From Desulfobacterales bacterium (GTDB lineage: Bacteria > Desulfobacterota > Desulfobacteria > Desulfobacterales > ETH-SRB1), in assembly GCA_030017395.1 (NCBI GenBank), contig JASEIZ010000040.1, forward strand, positions 1 through 12,901: a DNA stretch of 12,901 nucleotides. Reading direction: 5' to 3'. The position numbers and the translations under genes are program-made. Position 1 is the first letter of the stretch. Each line of letters starts with the position of its first letter. This document shows positions 6,020 to 11,902 of this stretch, piece after piece. The notes beneath the pieces were generated by a model. That model saw nothing but the letters and a program-made list of their open reading frames with translations. It was not told the origin of the DNA and did not search any database.

Positions 6020-7600
6020 TTATTTGAGCCAGTGTTTCAATAACTCTGCAAATTTCTGCGCATCCTGACCAGCCAGATTCCTAACAGCATCCATGCCTCT
6101 GAGGCTTTCATCCGTCTCTCCTCCCATCTCCACAGAAACGCCTTCGCCGCCCGCCAGGCCGACTAGACCGGCAGCACCCGGCAATCTCTTTGCGCCAACA
6201 TCCCCGATCCTGTCCTTAGTCATAATGAACTTGATTAAAGGACGCAGAACAAAAAACAAAACAAGTATCAGGGCAATTAACGAAACAAAGTGTTTTATGA
6301 ACGGAGCAATCAGGTGTAATTTAGTCTTCCAGAAACCCTGCTCAACAAGCCCTGTTTCCAATTCAACTTTCCCGAAAGGGATGCTGGTTACCACTATCTG
6401 ATCACCCCTTTTGGCATCAAAACCGATCGACCCTTTAACAAGGTCTTCCATATTCTCTATCTCTTTTTTAGATCTTGACTGAAACTCTTCAACACCTTTA
6501 TCATTTTTGTTGTAAACACCATCTACCAGCACAGCTATTGACAATTTTTCGACTTCCCCCACAGGCATTACAGTCTTGCTGACAACCCGGTTTATTTCAT
6601 AATTGACTGTTTCATCCGTTTTTTCATGATCTGTACCATAGGATTTTGTGCTCCGTCCACTGCTGGATCCGGCAATGCTCTCTCCTCCGCTGACGGGCGC
6701 GCTCGACTTTTCGCTCCTGCGGTGCAGGCTCCTTACAACGGGTTCTTCAGGATCGTAGGATTCCTCTGTTTTTTCCATAACTCTAAAATCAAGAACAGCG
6801 GAAACCCTTGCCACAACCTTTCCTTGTCCCACCACCTTTTCCAGCATGGATTGGATCCTGTTACCCAGACCCTTTTCTATGTTTCTCTGAAATTCTATTT
6901 GTGAATCTGTCCGCCTCGACAATTGAGACCCGCTTCTAACCGCTGACAGGATATTCCCTCCACTGTCAACTATCATTACCTCTTCCGGGCTGAGCCCTTC
7001 CACGCTGCCGGCCACCAGGGAAGCTATACCTTCTATCTGAGATGCCCGCAGCTTACAGCCTGTTTTTATTTTTATAATAACCGAAGCGGTTGGTTTTGCC
7101 TGTTTTTCAGCAAAAAGTGATTTCTGAGGTATTACAATATGAACTCTGCTGTGTTGAATCTCATCCAGACCGTTAATTGTGCGTGATAATTCCCCCTGGA
7201 GCGCCCTTTGATAATTCAGCTGCTGTACAAAATCGGTAACCCCGAAATTCTTGTTGTCAAATATTTCAAACCCCACACCCCCGCCCTTGGGAAGCCCGGA
7301 AGCAGCCAGGCTGAGCCTTAATTCAGAAACATATTCGGCGGGGATTAATATGGAATCGCCGGCAGAAGATACCTTATATGGAATCTTTTTCTCCTGCAAT
7401 ACAGCAACAATCTCCCCTGCATCCTCGGTAGAAAGCCTGGAAAAAAGCGTTTTGTATTCTTTCTGATTTACGAAGACGACAAATGCCCCGATACTGATTA
7501 AAGTGATAACGACAACAACAAGAATGGATAATCTTTTCAATGGGGTTAGCGATTTAAAGGTTTTCCCTAACTGATAAAAAAATTGAAGTATTGAATTCAT
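6020..7600 (-). CDS. fliF: Flagellar MS-ring protein FliF
   Basis: FliF forms the membrane MS ring, the first structure of the basal body and the housing of the export gate. This 526-residue protein has two transmembrane segments (about 25-44 and 427-447), a periplasmic part with ring-building YscJ-like domains (including Y-K-T-L-F-S-R-L-S-T-E-D-A, and L-N-Y-Q-R-A-L-Q-G-E-L-S-R-T-I), and a variable Ser/Gly-rich loop near 290-325. The cytoplasmic tail ends in D-A-Q-K-F-A-E-L-L-K-H-W-L, the helix that binds the FliG N-domain. The ATG at 7600 lies seven bases after the fliE stop with a weak AGGGA. FliG follows after 11 bases. Nothing is missing. Confidence 0.96.
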   Translation of the reverse strand: MNSILQFFYQLGKTFKSLTPLKRLSILVVVVITLISIGAFVVFVNQKEYKTLFSRLSTEDAGEIVAVLQEKKIPYKVSSAGDSILIPAEYVSELRLSLAASGLPKGGGVGFEIFDNKNFGVTDFVQQLNYQRALQGELSRTINGLDEIQHSRVHIVIPQKSLFAEKQAKPTASVIIKIKTGCKLRASQIEGIASLVAGSVEGLSPEEVMIVDSGGNILSAVRSGSQLSRRTDSQIEFQRNIEKGLGNRIQSMLEKVVGQGKVVARVSAVLDFRVMEKTEESYDPEEPVVRSLHRRSEKSSAPVSGGESIAGSSSGRSTKSYGTDHEKTDETVNYEINRVVSKTVMPVGEVEKLSIAVLVDGVYNKNDKGVEEFQSRSKKEIENMEDLVKGSIGFDAKRGDQIVVTSIPFGKVELETGLVEQGFWKTKLHLIAPFIKHFVSLIALILVLFFVLRPLIKFIMTKDRIGDVGAKRLPGAAGLVGLAGGEGVSVEMGGETDESLRGMDAVRNLAGQDAQKFAELLKHWLK

Positions 7601-7607
7601 ATATTCC

Positions 7608-7925
7608 CTATACCTGCATCCGCATAACTTCCTGATAGGCTTCTAATATCTTGTTCCTTACCTGCATCATTGTTCTAAAAGAAATATTTGCCTTTTCCAG
7701 TGCAATCATTGCCTCATGAATACTCCCTGAGTCACTGAGCTCCACTTTTGCGATAGCGCTGTCGGCATCTGATTGAAGTTTGTTGATTTCACCGATCTTG
7801 TCCTTTAAAAGTTTGCCAAAAGCACCCTCATTCTCCCCTGCCTTACCGCTTTCTACAGGAGTACCTGAAACCGTTTTATCTGAGATTGGAGGCATTAAAT
7901 CGCCCCGAATCAGCATATCGTTCAT
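7608..7925 (-). CDS. fliE: Flagellar hook-basal body complex protein FliE
   Basis: FliE is the small export substrate that joins the MS ring/export gate to the proximal rod. It has 105 residues, the normal size, and ends in the strongly conserved family tail (S-F-R-T-M-M-Q-V-R-N-K-I-L-E-A-Y-Q-E-V-M-R-M-Q-V). The frame stays open upstream to 8075, but the ATG at 7925 is chosen because GGAGGTG lies seven bases before it and the upstream extension reads through flgC in another frame. A second ATG three codons later is possible. It sits between flgC and fliF as in many bacteria. Confidence 0.95.
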   Translation of the reverse strand: MNDMLIRGDLMPPISDKTVSGTPVESGKAGENEGAFGKLLKDKIGEINKLQSDADSAIAKVELSDSGSIHEAMIALEKANISFRTMMQVRNKILEAYQEVMRMQV

Positions 7926-7932
7926 CTTGAAA

Positions 7933-7939
7933 CACCTCC
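7933..7939 (-). promoter_or_regulatory. Strong ribosome binding site of fliE
   Basis: GGAGGTG on the minus strand, seven bases before the ATG at 7925. It is the best Shine-Dalgarno match I noticed in the window. It fixes the fliE start against a longer reading that would overlap flgC. Confidence 0.8.
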
Positions 7940-7957
7940 GTACGCTTATTATGGTCA

Positions 7958-8009
7958 TGCTCGACCACTCGACTAATTGACTACTCGACGAGTAAACTAC
8001 TCGACTACT
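7958..8009. repeat. CTACTCGACTA-type repeats at the end of flgC
   Basis: The plus strand reads a run of degenerate 7-9 base units: CTCGAC, CACTCGACTA, ATTGACTACTCGAC, GAGTAAACTACTCGACTACTT. The tract fills most of the flgC-fliE spacer and provides the TAG stop of flgC (8005-8007). The same family is found at the stops of fliH (4280) and of the motE-like gene (1802). Confidence 0.75.
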
Positions 8010-8418
8010 TTCCAAGTTCCAGCGCCTTAAACGCCATATTTTTTGTTGCATCGAATGCGGTAACGCAAGCCTCATACGCCCTGTTCGCGGAAATCATATC
8101 TGCCATTTCAGAAACAGTATTGATGTCAGGCATGGCCACAATGCCCTCTGGGTTTGCATCAGGATGGGTTGGATCAAAGACCATCTTTATTCTCTCTTTA
8201 TTTTCCACAACATCTTCCACTTTTACCTTTCGCAAAATATCATCAAAACCGCCTTTCAGCGGCTCAGAAGAAAAAACAATGCTTTTTCTTCTGTACGCTC
8301 CCCCCTCCGGCGTACGCGTTGTGTTAATGTTGGCAAGATTTGATGTAACCACATCCATCTTTGCCCTCTGGGCTGCAAGCCCGGACGCACACACGTTAAA
8401 AGCCGACATGAATTCCAT
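8005..8418 (-). CDS. flgC: Flagellar proximal rod protein FlgC
   Basis: Proximal rod subunit, 137 residues, the usual family size. The N-terminal rod motif is clear (F-N-V-C-A-S-G-L-A-A-Q-R-A-K-M-D-V-V-T-S-N-L-A-N-I-N-T-T, first 30 residues), followed by G-G-A-Y-R-R-K-S-I-V-F. The C-terminal helix (A-N-R-A-Y-E-A-C-V-T-A-F-D-A-T-K-N-M-A-F-K-A-L-E-L-G-K) is the coiled-coil end shared by axial proteins. The ATG at 8418 directly follows the flgB stop, with AAGGAG about ten bases upstream; an ATG three codons later is the alternative. The stop codon is supplied by a CTACTCGAC-type repeat. Confidence 0.96.
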   Translation of the reverse strand: MEFMSAFNVCASGLAAQRAKMDVVTSNLANINTTRTPEGGAYRRKSIVFSSEPLKGGFDDILRKVKVEDVVENKERIKMVFDPTHPDANPEGIVAMPDINTVSEMADMISANRAYEACVTAFDATKNMAFKALELGK

Positions 8419-8419
8419 A

Positions 8420-8761
8420 TTATTTTATCTCCTTCAAAACAGTATTCAAGCCACTGAATTTTCTTGCCAGAAGCTCTACGGTAAGGTTATGCATAAGATT
8501 GTTTTCCGCCAGTTTTGCCATTTCACTGTCAAGATCAACCATTTCCCCTGTATCGATTACCTCAAAATCTGTTTTATCAATCTTTACCATGTTTTTATTA
8601 CTTATAAGGGTTTTCAGCTCCTCTTTGAAAACAATGTCCTTGGGTCTGTAGTTTGGGGTATCTATGTTTGCGATGTTTGAGGCTATCACCTTATGCCTTT
8701 GCGATTGAAAATCCAAAACACCGGACAACATTTCTATCGTTTTATCAAATAGCGCATCCAC
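8420..8761 (-). CDS. flgB: Flagellar proximal rod protein FlgB
   Basis: Proximal rod subunit, 113 residues, within the usual size range. It shows the axial-protein N-terminus (R-H-K-V-I-A-S-N-I-A-N-I-D-T-P-N-Y-R-P-K-D-I-V-F) and the expected C-terminal helix (A-E-N-N-L-M-H-N-L-T-V-E-L-L-A-R-K-F). The start is GTG at 8761 with AAGGGGGTG a few bases upstream; no in-frame ATG gives a sensible N-terminus. It is the first gene after the sigma-54 promoter at 8799-8814, which makes it the head of the long flgB-to-motE-like operon. Confidence 0.95.
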   Translation of the reverse strand: MDALFDKTIEMLSGVLDFQSQRHKVIASNIANIDTPNYRPKDIVFKEELKTLISNKNMVKIDKTDFEVIDTGEMVDLDSEMAKLAENNLMHNLTVELLARKFSGLNTVLKEIK

Positions 8762-8798
8762 AATAACACCCCCTTATGCTGTTTAATGGTATTTTTTA

Positions 8799-8814
8799 TG
8801 CAATACTCATACCG
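8799..8814 (-). promoter_or_regulatory. Sigma-54 promoter of the flgB operon (-24/-12)
   Basis: On the minus strand the site reads CGGTATG-N4-TTGCA. It keeps the invariant GG and GC with 10-base spacing and a perfect -12 box, with three changes from the consensus in the -24 box. The predicted transcript start is near 8788, about 27 bases before the GTG of flgB, which leaves room only for the ribosome site. Position and orientation make it the likely start of the operon that includes the MS-ring, switch and export ATPase genes. Confidence 0.75.
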
Positions 8815-8881
8815 AAAACTTTGCATGGCCGAAATTTTTAATGATTTTATTTTACGCTTCCAATCTCTGACATTTCAGCTC

Positions 8882-10270
8882 TTAGCTCGCTTCAAGTATT
8901 TGATCATCCTTCCTGTATTCATTGAGTTTATTACGGATGGTACGCACACTTACGCCTAAAATCTCTGATGCCTTGGTCCTGTTTCCGTCCGCCTTTTCCA
9001 GAGTTTTAACTATCAGTCTTTTTTCCATCTCCTTTAACGTAGCGCCTTCAGGGGAGACAAATTCTAAAGATGCTTCGGCCGGTCGTCTGCTCCTCTCGCC
9101 TTCATTTTCCATATATAGATGCTCAGGGAGAATCCTCTCTCCGCCGGCTAACAACACAGCTCTTTCAATCACATTTTCCAGCTCCCTCACATTGCCGGGC
9201 CACTTATAATTTTCAAATATTTGCTCAACTTCCTTTGATAACTCCGGCTTGGGCGTCCTGCCGAGCCGGCTGTACTTTTCCAGAAAATGCTCACAGAGTA
9301 ACAACACATCCCCCCTTCTTTCCCTCAGCGGAGGAATCCTTACAGGTATAACATTCAAGCGGTAATAAAGATCATCCCGAAACTTTTTGCCCTCAATATA
9401 TTTTTTTAAATCTGCATTTGTTGTGGCAATTATTCTAACATCGACGGGCACAGAGGCCTTGCCTCCCAGCCTGTCGACTTCAGATTCCTGTATAACCCGA
9501 AGGAGCTTTGCCTGAAGCTGAACATCCATCTCGCTGATTTCATCCAGCAGCAATGTCCCACCCGCGGCCAATTCAAATTTCCCTAACCTCATTCTGGACG
9601 CGCCGGTAAATGCGCCCTTTTCATGTCCAAACATTTCGCTCTCAAGAAGATTATGAGGAATAGCCGCACAATTTACCGCCACAAACGGCATTTTCCCCCT
9701 GTTGCTGTGAAAATGTATATGCCAGGCAATTAGTTCCTTCCCCGTACCGCTTTCCCCTTGTACCAGAACACTTGATTTGCTTTTTGATACGCCCTTCAGC
9801 AACTCCAGAAGGTCAAGCATTCTTTTGTCCCCTGTAATAATTGTTTTTTGCCTGGACAAGCAGCTCTTTAAATCATATTTTGGTTCACTTTCACTCTTTC
9901 CGTTTTTTTCAGTCACCACTTTTTTAACGAGCGATTCCAGATGATCTATTGAAAAGGGCTTCATAATGAAATCTGCGGCCCCTTCTTTCATAGCTTGGAC
10001 TGCGGTATTGACCGTCCCGTAAGCCGTTATGACGATAACAGGAGTTTTAGAAGAAACCTTTTTAATGCCACGCAGGACATCCATGCCACCTATCCCGGGC
10101 ATCCTCATGTCGGTTATAACAACTTCAAATTTATCCTCCTGAAATTTTTCAAGGGCATCAGCGCCACTCCCTGAGGCTTCGACTGCATATCCACAACTTT
10201 CCAAGGATTCGGAAAGAGCAATCCTCATTGAGGGTTCATCGTCAACAACTAAGATCGTTTTTGTTTTCAT
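8882..10270 (-). CDS. Sigma-54-dependent response regulator, flagellar FlrC/FleR/FlgR type
   Basis: A complete NtrC-family activator of 462 residues. The receiver domain (about 1-120) has the D-D acid pocket near 10-11, the phospho-acceptor Asp in V-I-T-D-M-R-M-P-G at about 54, Thr near 81 and Lys near 103. The AAA+ domain (about 140-380) has Walker A G-E-S-G-T-G-K-E at about 171-178, the sigma-54 contact loop G-A-F-T-G-A at about 219-224, Walker B G-G-T-L-L-L-D-E at about 236-243, and the F-R-x-D-L-Y-Y-R-L arginine-finger region near 296-304. A Fis-type helix-turn-helix (about 410-455) ends the protein. ATG at 10270 has GGAG five bases upstream. Lying between a histidine kinase and flgB, it most likely activates the sigma-54 promoters of flgB and fliK. 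The target assignment is inference; the enzyme class is certain. Confidence 0.93.
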   Translation of the reverse strand: MKTKTILVVDDEPSMRIALSESLESCGYAVEASGSGADALEKFQEDKFEVVITDMRMPGIGGMDVLRGIKKVSSKTPVIVITAYGTVNTAVQAMKEGAADFIMKPFSIDHLESLVKKVVTEKNGKSESEPKYDLKSCLSRQKTIITGDKRMLDLLELLKGVSKSKSSVLVQGESGTGKELIAWHIHFHSNRGKMPFVAVNCAAIPHNLLESEMFGHEKGAFTGASRMRLGKFELAAGGTLLLDEISEMDVQLQAKLLRVIQESEVDRLGGKASVPVDVRIIATTNADLKKYIEGKKFRDDLYYRLNVIPVRIPPLRERRGDVLLLCEHFLEKYSRLGRTPKPELSKEVEQIFENYKWPGNVRELENVIERAVLLAGGERILPEHLYMENEGERSRRPAEASLEFVSPEGATLKEMEKRLIVKTLEKADGNRTKASEILGVSVRTIRNKLNEYRKDDQILEAS

Positions 10271-10284
10271 AGCTCTCCGTTAAT

Positions 10285-10352
10285 CAAGGTTCAAGGTTCA
10301 AGGTTCAAGGTTCAGAGGTTCAGAGGTTCAGAGGTTCAGAGGTTCAGAGGTT
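10285..10352. repeat. Tandem repeat: 4 x CAAGGTT then 5 x CAGAGGTT
   Basis: Four perfect 7-base units (10285-10312) run directly into five perfect 8-base units (10313-10352). The tract lies 15 bases upstream of the response regulator start, in its likely leader RNA. It is the most regular member of the GGTTCA family in this window; such perfect short tandems are prone to copy-number slippage. There are no spacers, so it is not a CRISPR. Confidence 0.95.
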
Positions 10353-10370
10353 ATTTTTTTCATTAACATT

Positions 10371-10541
10371 GATGGCCTCGTAAAAAGTCAAAAAACACGT
10401 CATTGCGAGCAACACGCGGCGCAAGCGCCTGCGCTGCGCGAGCGAAGCAATCTCATGGATGGCAACAAGCTGTAATTACTGGATTCCCGCCTCCGCGGGA
10501 ATGACGATTAAGGGGTATGTTGGACTTTTTACGAGTTTATC
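10371..10541. mobile_element. MITE-like inverted-repeat element with candidate 6-bp target duplication
   Basis: A 171-base non-coding element with 19-base terminal inverted repeats of the form GAT-NNN-CTCGTAAAAAGTC; the inner 13 bases (10377-10389 and 10523-10535) match perfectly. It is bordered on both sides by AACATT (10365-10370 and 10542-10547), a candidate target-site duplication. Inside are CGTCATT (10398-10404) paired with AATGACG (10500-10506), a GC-rich section with GGCGC-AA-GCGCC, and a perfect hairpin ATTCCCGC-CTCC-GCGGGAAT (10483-10502). It has no ORF, so it would need a transposase in trans. It resembles the GTCATTGCGAG/GCGAAGCAATCT families of non-autonomous elements known from many bacterial genomes. 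It sits two bases past the kinase stop codon. Confidence 0.75.
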
Positions 10542-10549
10542 AACATTCA

Positions 10550-11827
10550 CTAACCTTGAACCTTAAACCTTGAACTCTGAACCTCCATTACAGGAAATGT
10601 AATATTAAAAACAGCCCCGCCGTCCTTATAGTTTTCTGCATCTATTGAACCGCTATGAATATCAACGATATTATGGACAATAGCAAGACCAAGGCCCGTG
10701 CCTTTCTCTTTTGTGGTAAAAAAGGGATCAAATATCTTTTTCATGTTTTCATCGGGTATTCCGGTGCCGGTGTCCATAAAACTGATTTCTACGTTTGAAT
10801 TGTGAGTTTCCTTTTTTTCATCGTTGTTGTCGGAAATTTTCGTTTTAATATAAAGATTTCCTCCGCCCGGCATCGCCTGCATGGCATTCAGCATAAGATT
10901 TAAAAATAACTGCTTTAACATCTCGGCATTGCCTGCAATAACAGGATCAATATCTTCATAGTTTGCCGTAAGAATGATATCCTCTTTCCAGAGAATCTGT
11001 TCGGAAAAAACTATAATCTCTTTAAGCAGATTATGGATGCTGACTTCCTTCATCAAAGGTTTTTGATCTCTTGCAAACATAAGCATATTGGATATTTTAT
11101 TATCCATATCCTTTACAGCGGTTATGATATGAGACGCCCTGTCACGGTTCTTCTTGTCTTTCAGCTCCTTTATCAGCAAAGAAGCAAAAAGCCCTATGCT
11201 TCCCAGCGGGTTTCTTATTTCGTGGGCAAGATTCGCTGCTGTTTCACCCATTGCAGCAAGTTTTTCCGTCCTTTTTACCCTTTTTTCCAGCTTCTCGAGC
11301 CTTGTAACATCTCGAAGAACAACGACTCTCCCTGTTTCTACCCCGGTTTTTGACTTAACGGCAGAACCAAAGAGCTCTAATATCCTTCCTTTCAGCCTTA
11401 TTTTTTTCCCCAAGCCGCCGTCAAAATGCCTGAGGTCTAAGCAACCTTTCGGATCAGACGGAAATTCGTCTCCAAAGAGCAAATTCGTATTTTTCCCCCT
11501 GGCATTGTCTCTCGAAAAACCGGTAAACACCTCGGCACACCGATTCATCATCGTTATTTTTCCTTCCAGGTCTGCTACAAGCACGCCGGTAGTAAGGCTC
11601 TCGAGAATATTCTGAAGATAGCTGCCCATCTTTTCTTTATCTGCCAGGGCTTTTTGTAATTCAATGTTTTTGGAATCCAACTCCTTGTTTATGGCTTCAA
11701 ATTTCTCTTCCAGGCCGGCAAAGGCTTTTTGCATCCTCGCGGTTGCCCGATCAAAGCTCTCAAATGATTGTTGTAAAAACGGGTTTTTATCCGGCACGCA
11801 CTTAGTTGCCCTCTCCAAATTATTCAC
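10550..11827 (-). CDS. Soluble PAS-domain sensor histidine kinase, flagellar FlrB/FleS/FlgS type
   Basis: A 425-residue kinase with no transmembrane segment, so it is cytoplasmic. Order of parts: charged coiled coil (about 20-70), PAS domain (about 72-180, ending V-V-L-R-D-V-T-R-L-E-K-L), HisKA with phospho-acceptor His202 in L-A-H-E-I-R-N-P-L-G-S, and HATPase with the N box around Asn310/Asn314, G1 box D-T-G-T-G-I-P at 352-358, F box F-D-P-F-F-T-T at 366-372 and G2 box G-T-G-L-G-L-A at 376-382. All catalytic motifs are present. It probably phosphorylates the adjacent regulator; kinases of this type sense assembly of the flagellar base. The start is GTG at 11827 with AAGGAG only three bases away; TTG at 11818 is a possible alternative. 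The last 11 residues (EVQSSRFKVQG) are encoded by GGTTCA-family repeats beyond the end of the normal kinase fold. Confidence 0.9.
   Translation of the reverse strand: MNNLERATKCVPDKNPFLQQSFESFDRATARMQKAFAGLEEKFEAINKELDSKNIELQKALADKEKMGSYLQNILESLTTGVLVADLEGKITMMNRCAEVFTGFSRDNARGKNTNLLFGDEFPSDPKGCLDLRHFDGGLGKKIRLKGRILELFGSAVKSKTGVETGRVVVLRDVTRLEKLEKRVKRTEKLAAMGETAANLAHEIRNPLGSIGLFASLLIKELKDKKNRDRASHIITAVKDMDNKISNMLMFARDQKPLMKEVSIHNLLKEIIVFSEQILWKEDIILTANYEDIDPVIAGNAEMLKQLFLNLMLNAMQAMPGGGNLYIKTKISDNNDEKKETHNSNVEISFMDTGTGIPDENMKKIFDPFFTTKEKGTGLGLAIVHNIVDIHSGSIDAENYKDGGAVFNITFPVMEVQSSRFKVQG
10551..10585. repeat. GGTTCA-family repeats encoding the kinase C-terminal tail
   Basis: On the coding strand this is GAGGTTCAGAGTTCAAGG, followed by TTTAAGGTTCAAGGTTAG: degenerate copies of the CAGAGGTT and CAAGGTT units at 10285-10352. 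They run in frame from the end of the kinase and provide its TAG stop (10550-10552). The orientation relative to the gene is opposite to that of the tract at 10285-10352. Confidence 0.75.
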
Positions 11828-11843
11828 AAGCTCCTTTTTTGGA

Positions 11844-11902
11844 TTGATGATTGTTGATTGATGAAATCGCTTCGCTCTCTCTTTTCAATCGACAATCATC
11901 AA
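11844..11902. repeat. 18-bp inverted repeat across the TPR gene stop codon
   Basis: Bases 11844-11861 (TTGATGATTGTTGATTGA) and 11885-11902 are inverted copies with a single mismatch, around a 23-base centre. The transcript can form a stem of about 18 pairs (one G-U) in the spacer between the TPR gene and the kinase. The right arm contains the TGA stop of the TPR gene. There is no T run on either side, so it does not look like an intrinsic terminator; it may be a small repeat element or an RNA-stability hairpin. Confidence 0.7.

Noticed and set aside
7926..8075. 50-residue N-terminal extension of fliE
   Set aside because: The extension crosses the flgC end and a repeat tract in another frame; FliE family length and the strong GGAGGTG site both support the start at 7925.
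8120..8680. Plus-strand open frame of 186 codons over flgC/flgB
   Set aside because: It is antisense to two well-conserved rod genes, has no family resemblance and no ribosome site; it is a shadow frame.
8815..8881. Terminator after the response regulator
   Set aside because: No convincing stem with a T tract was found in the 67 bases between the regulator stop and the flgB promoter; read-through into flgB is possible.
10285..10352. CRISPR-like array
   Set aside because: Units are 7-8 bases with no spacers between them, and no cas genes are nearby; it is a simple tandem repeat.
11844..11902. Intrinsic terminator after the TPR gene
   Set aside because: The stem is AT-rich and has no T run on either side, so it does not fit an intrinsic terminator.
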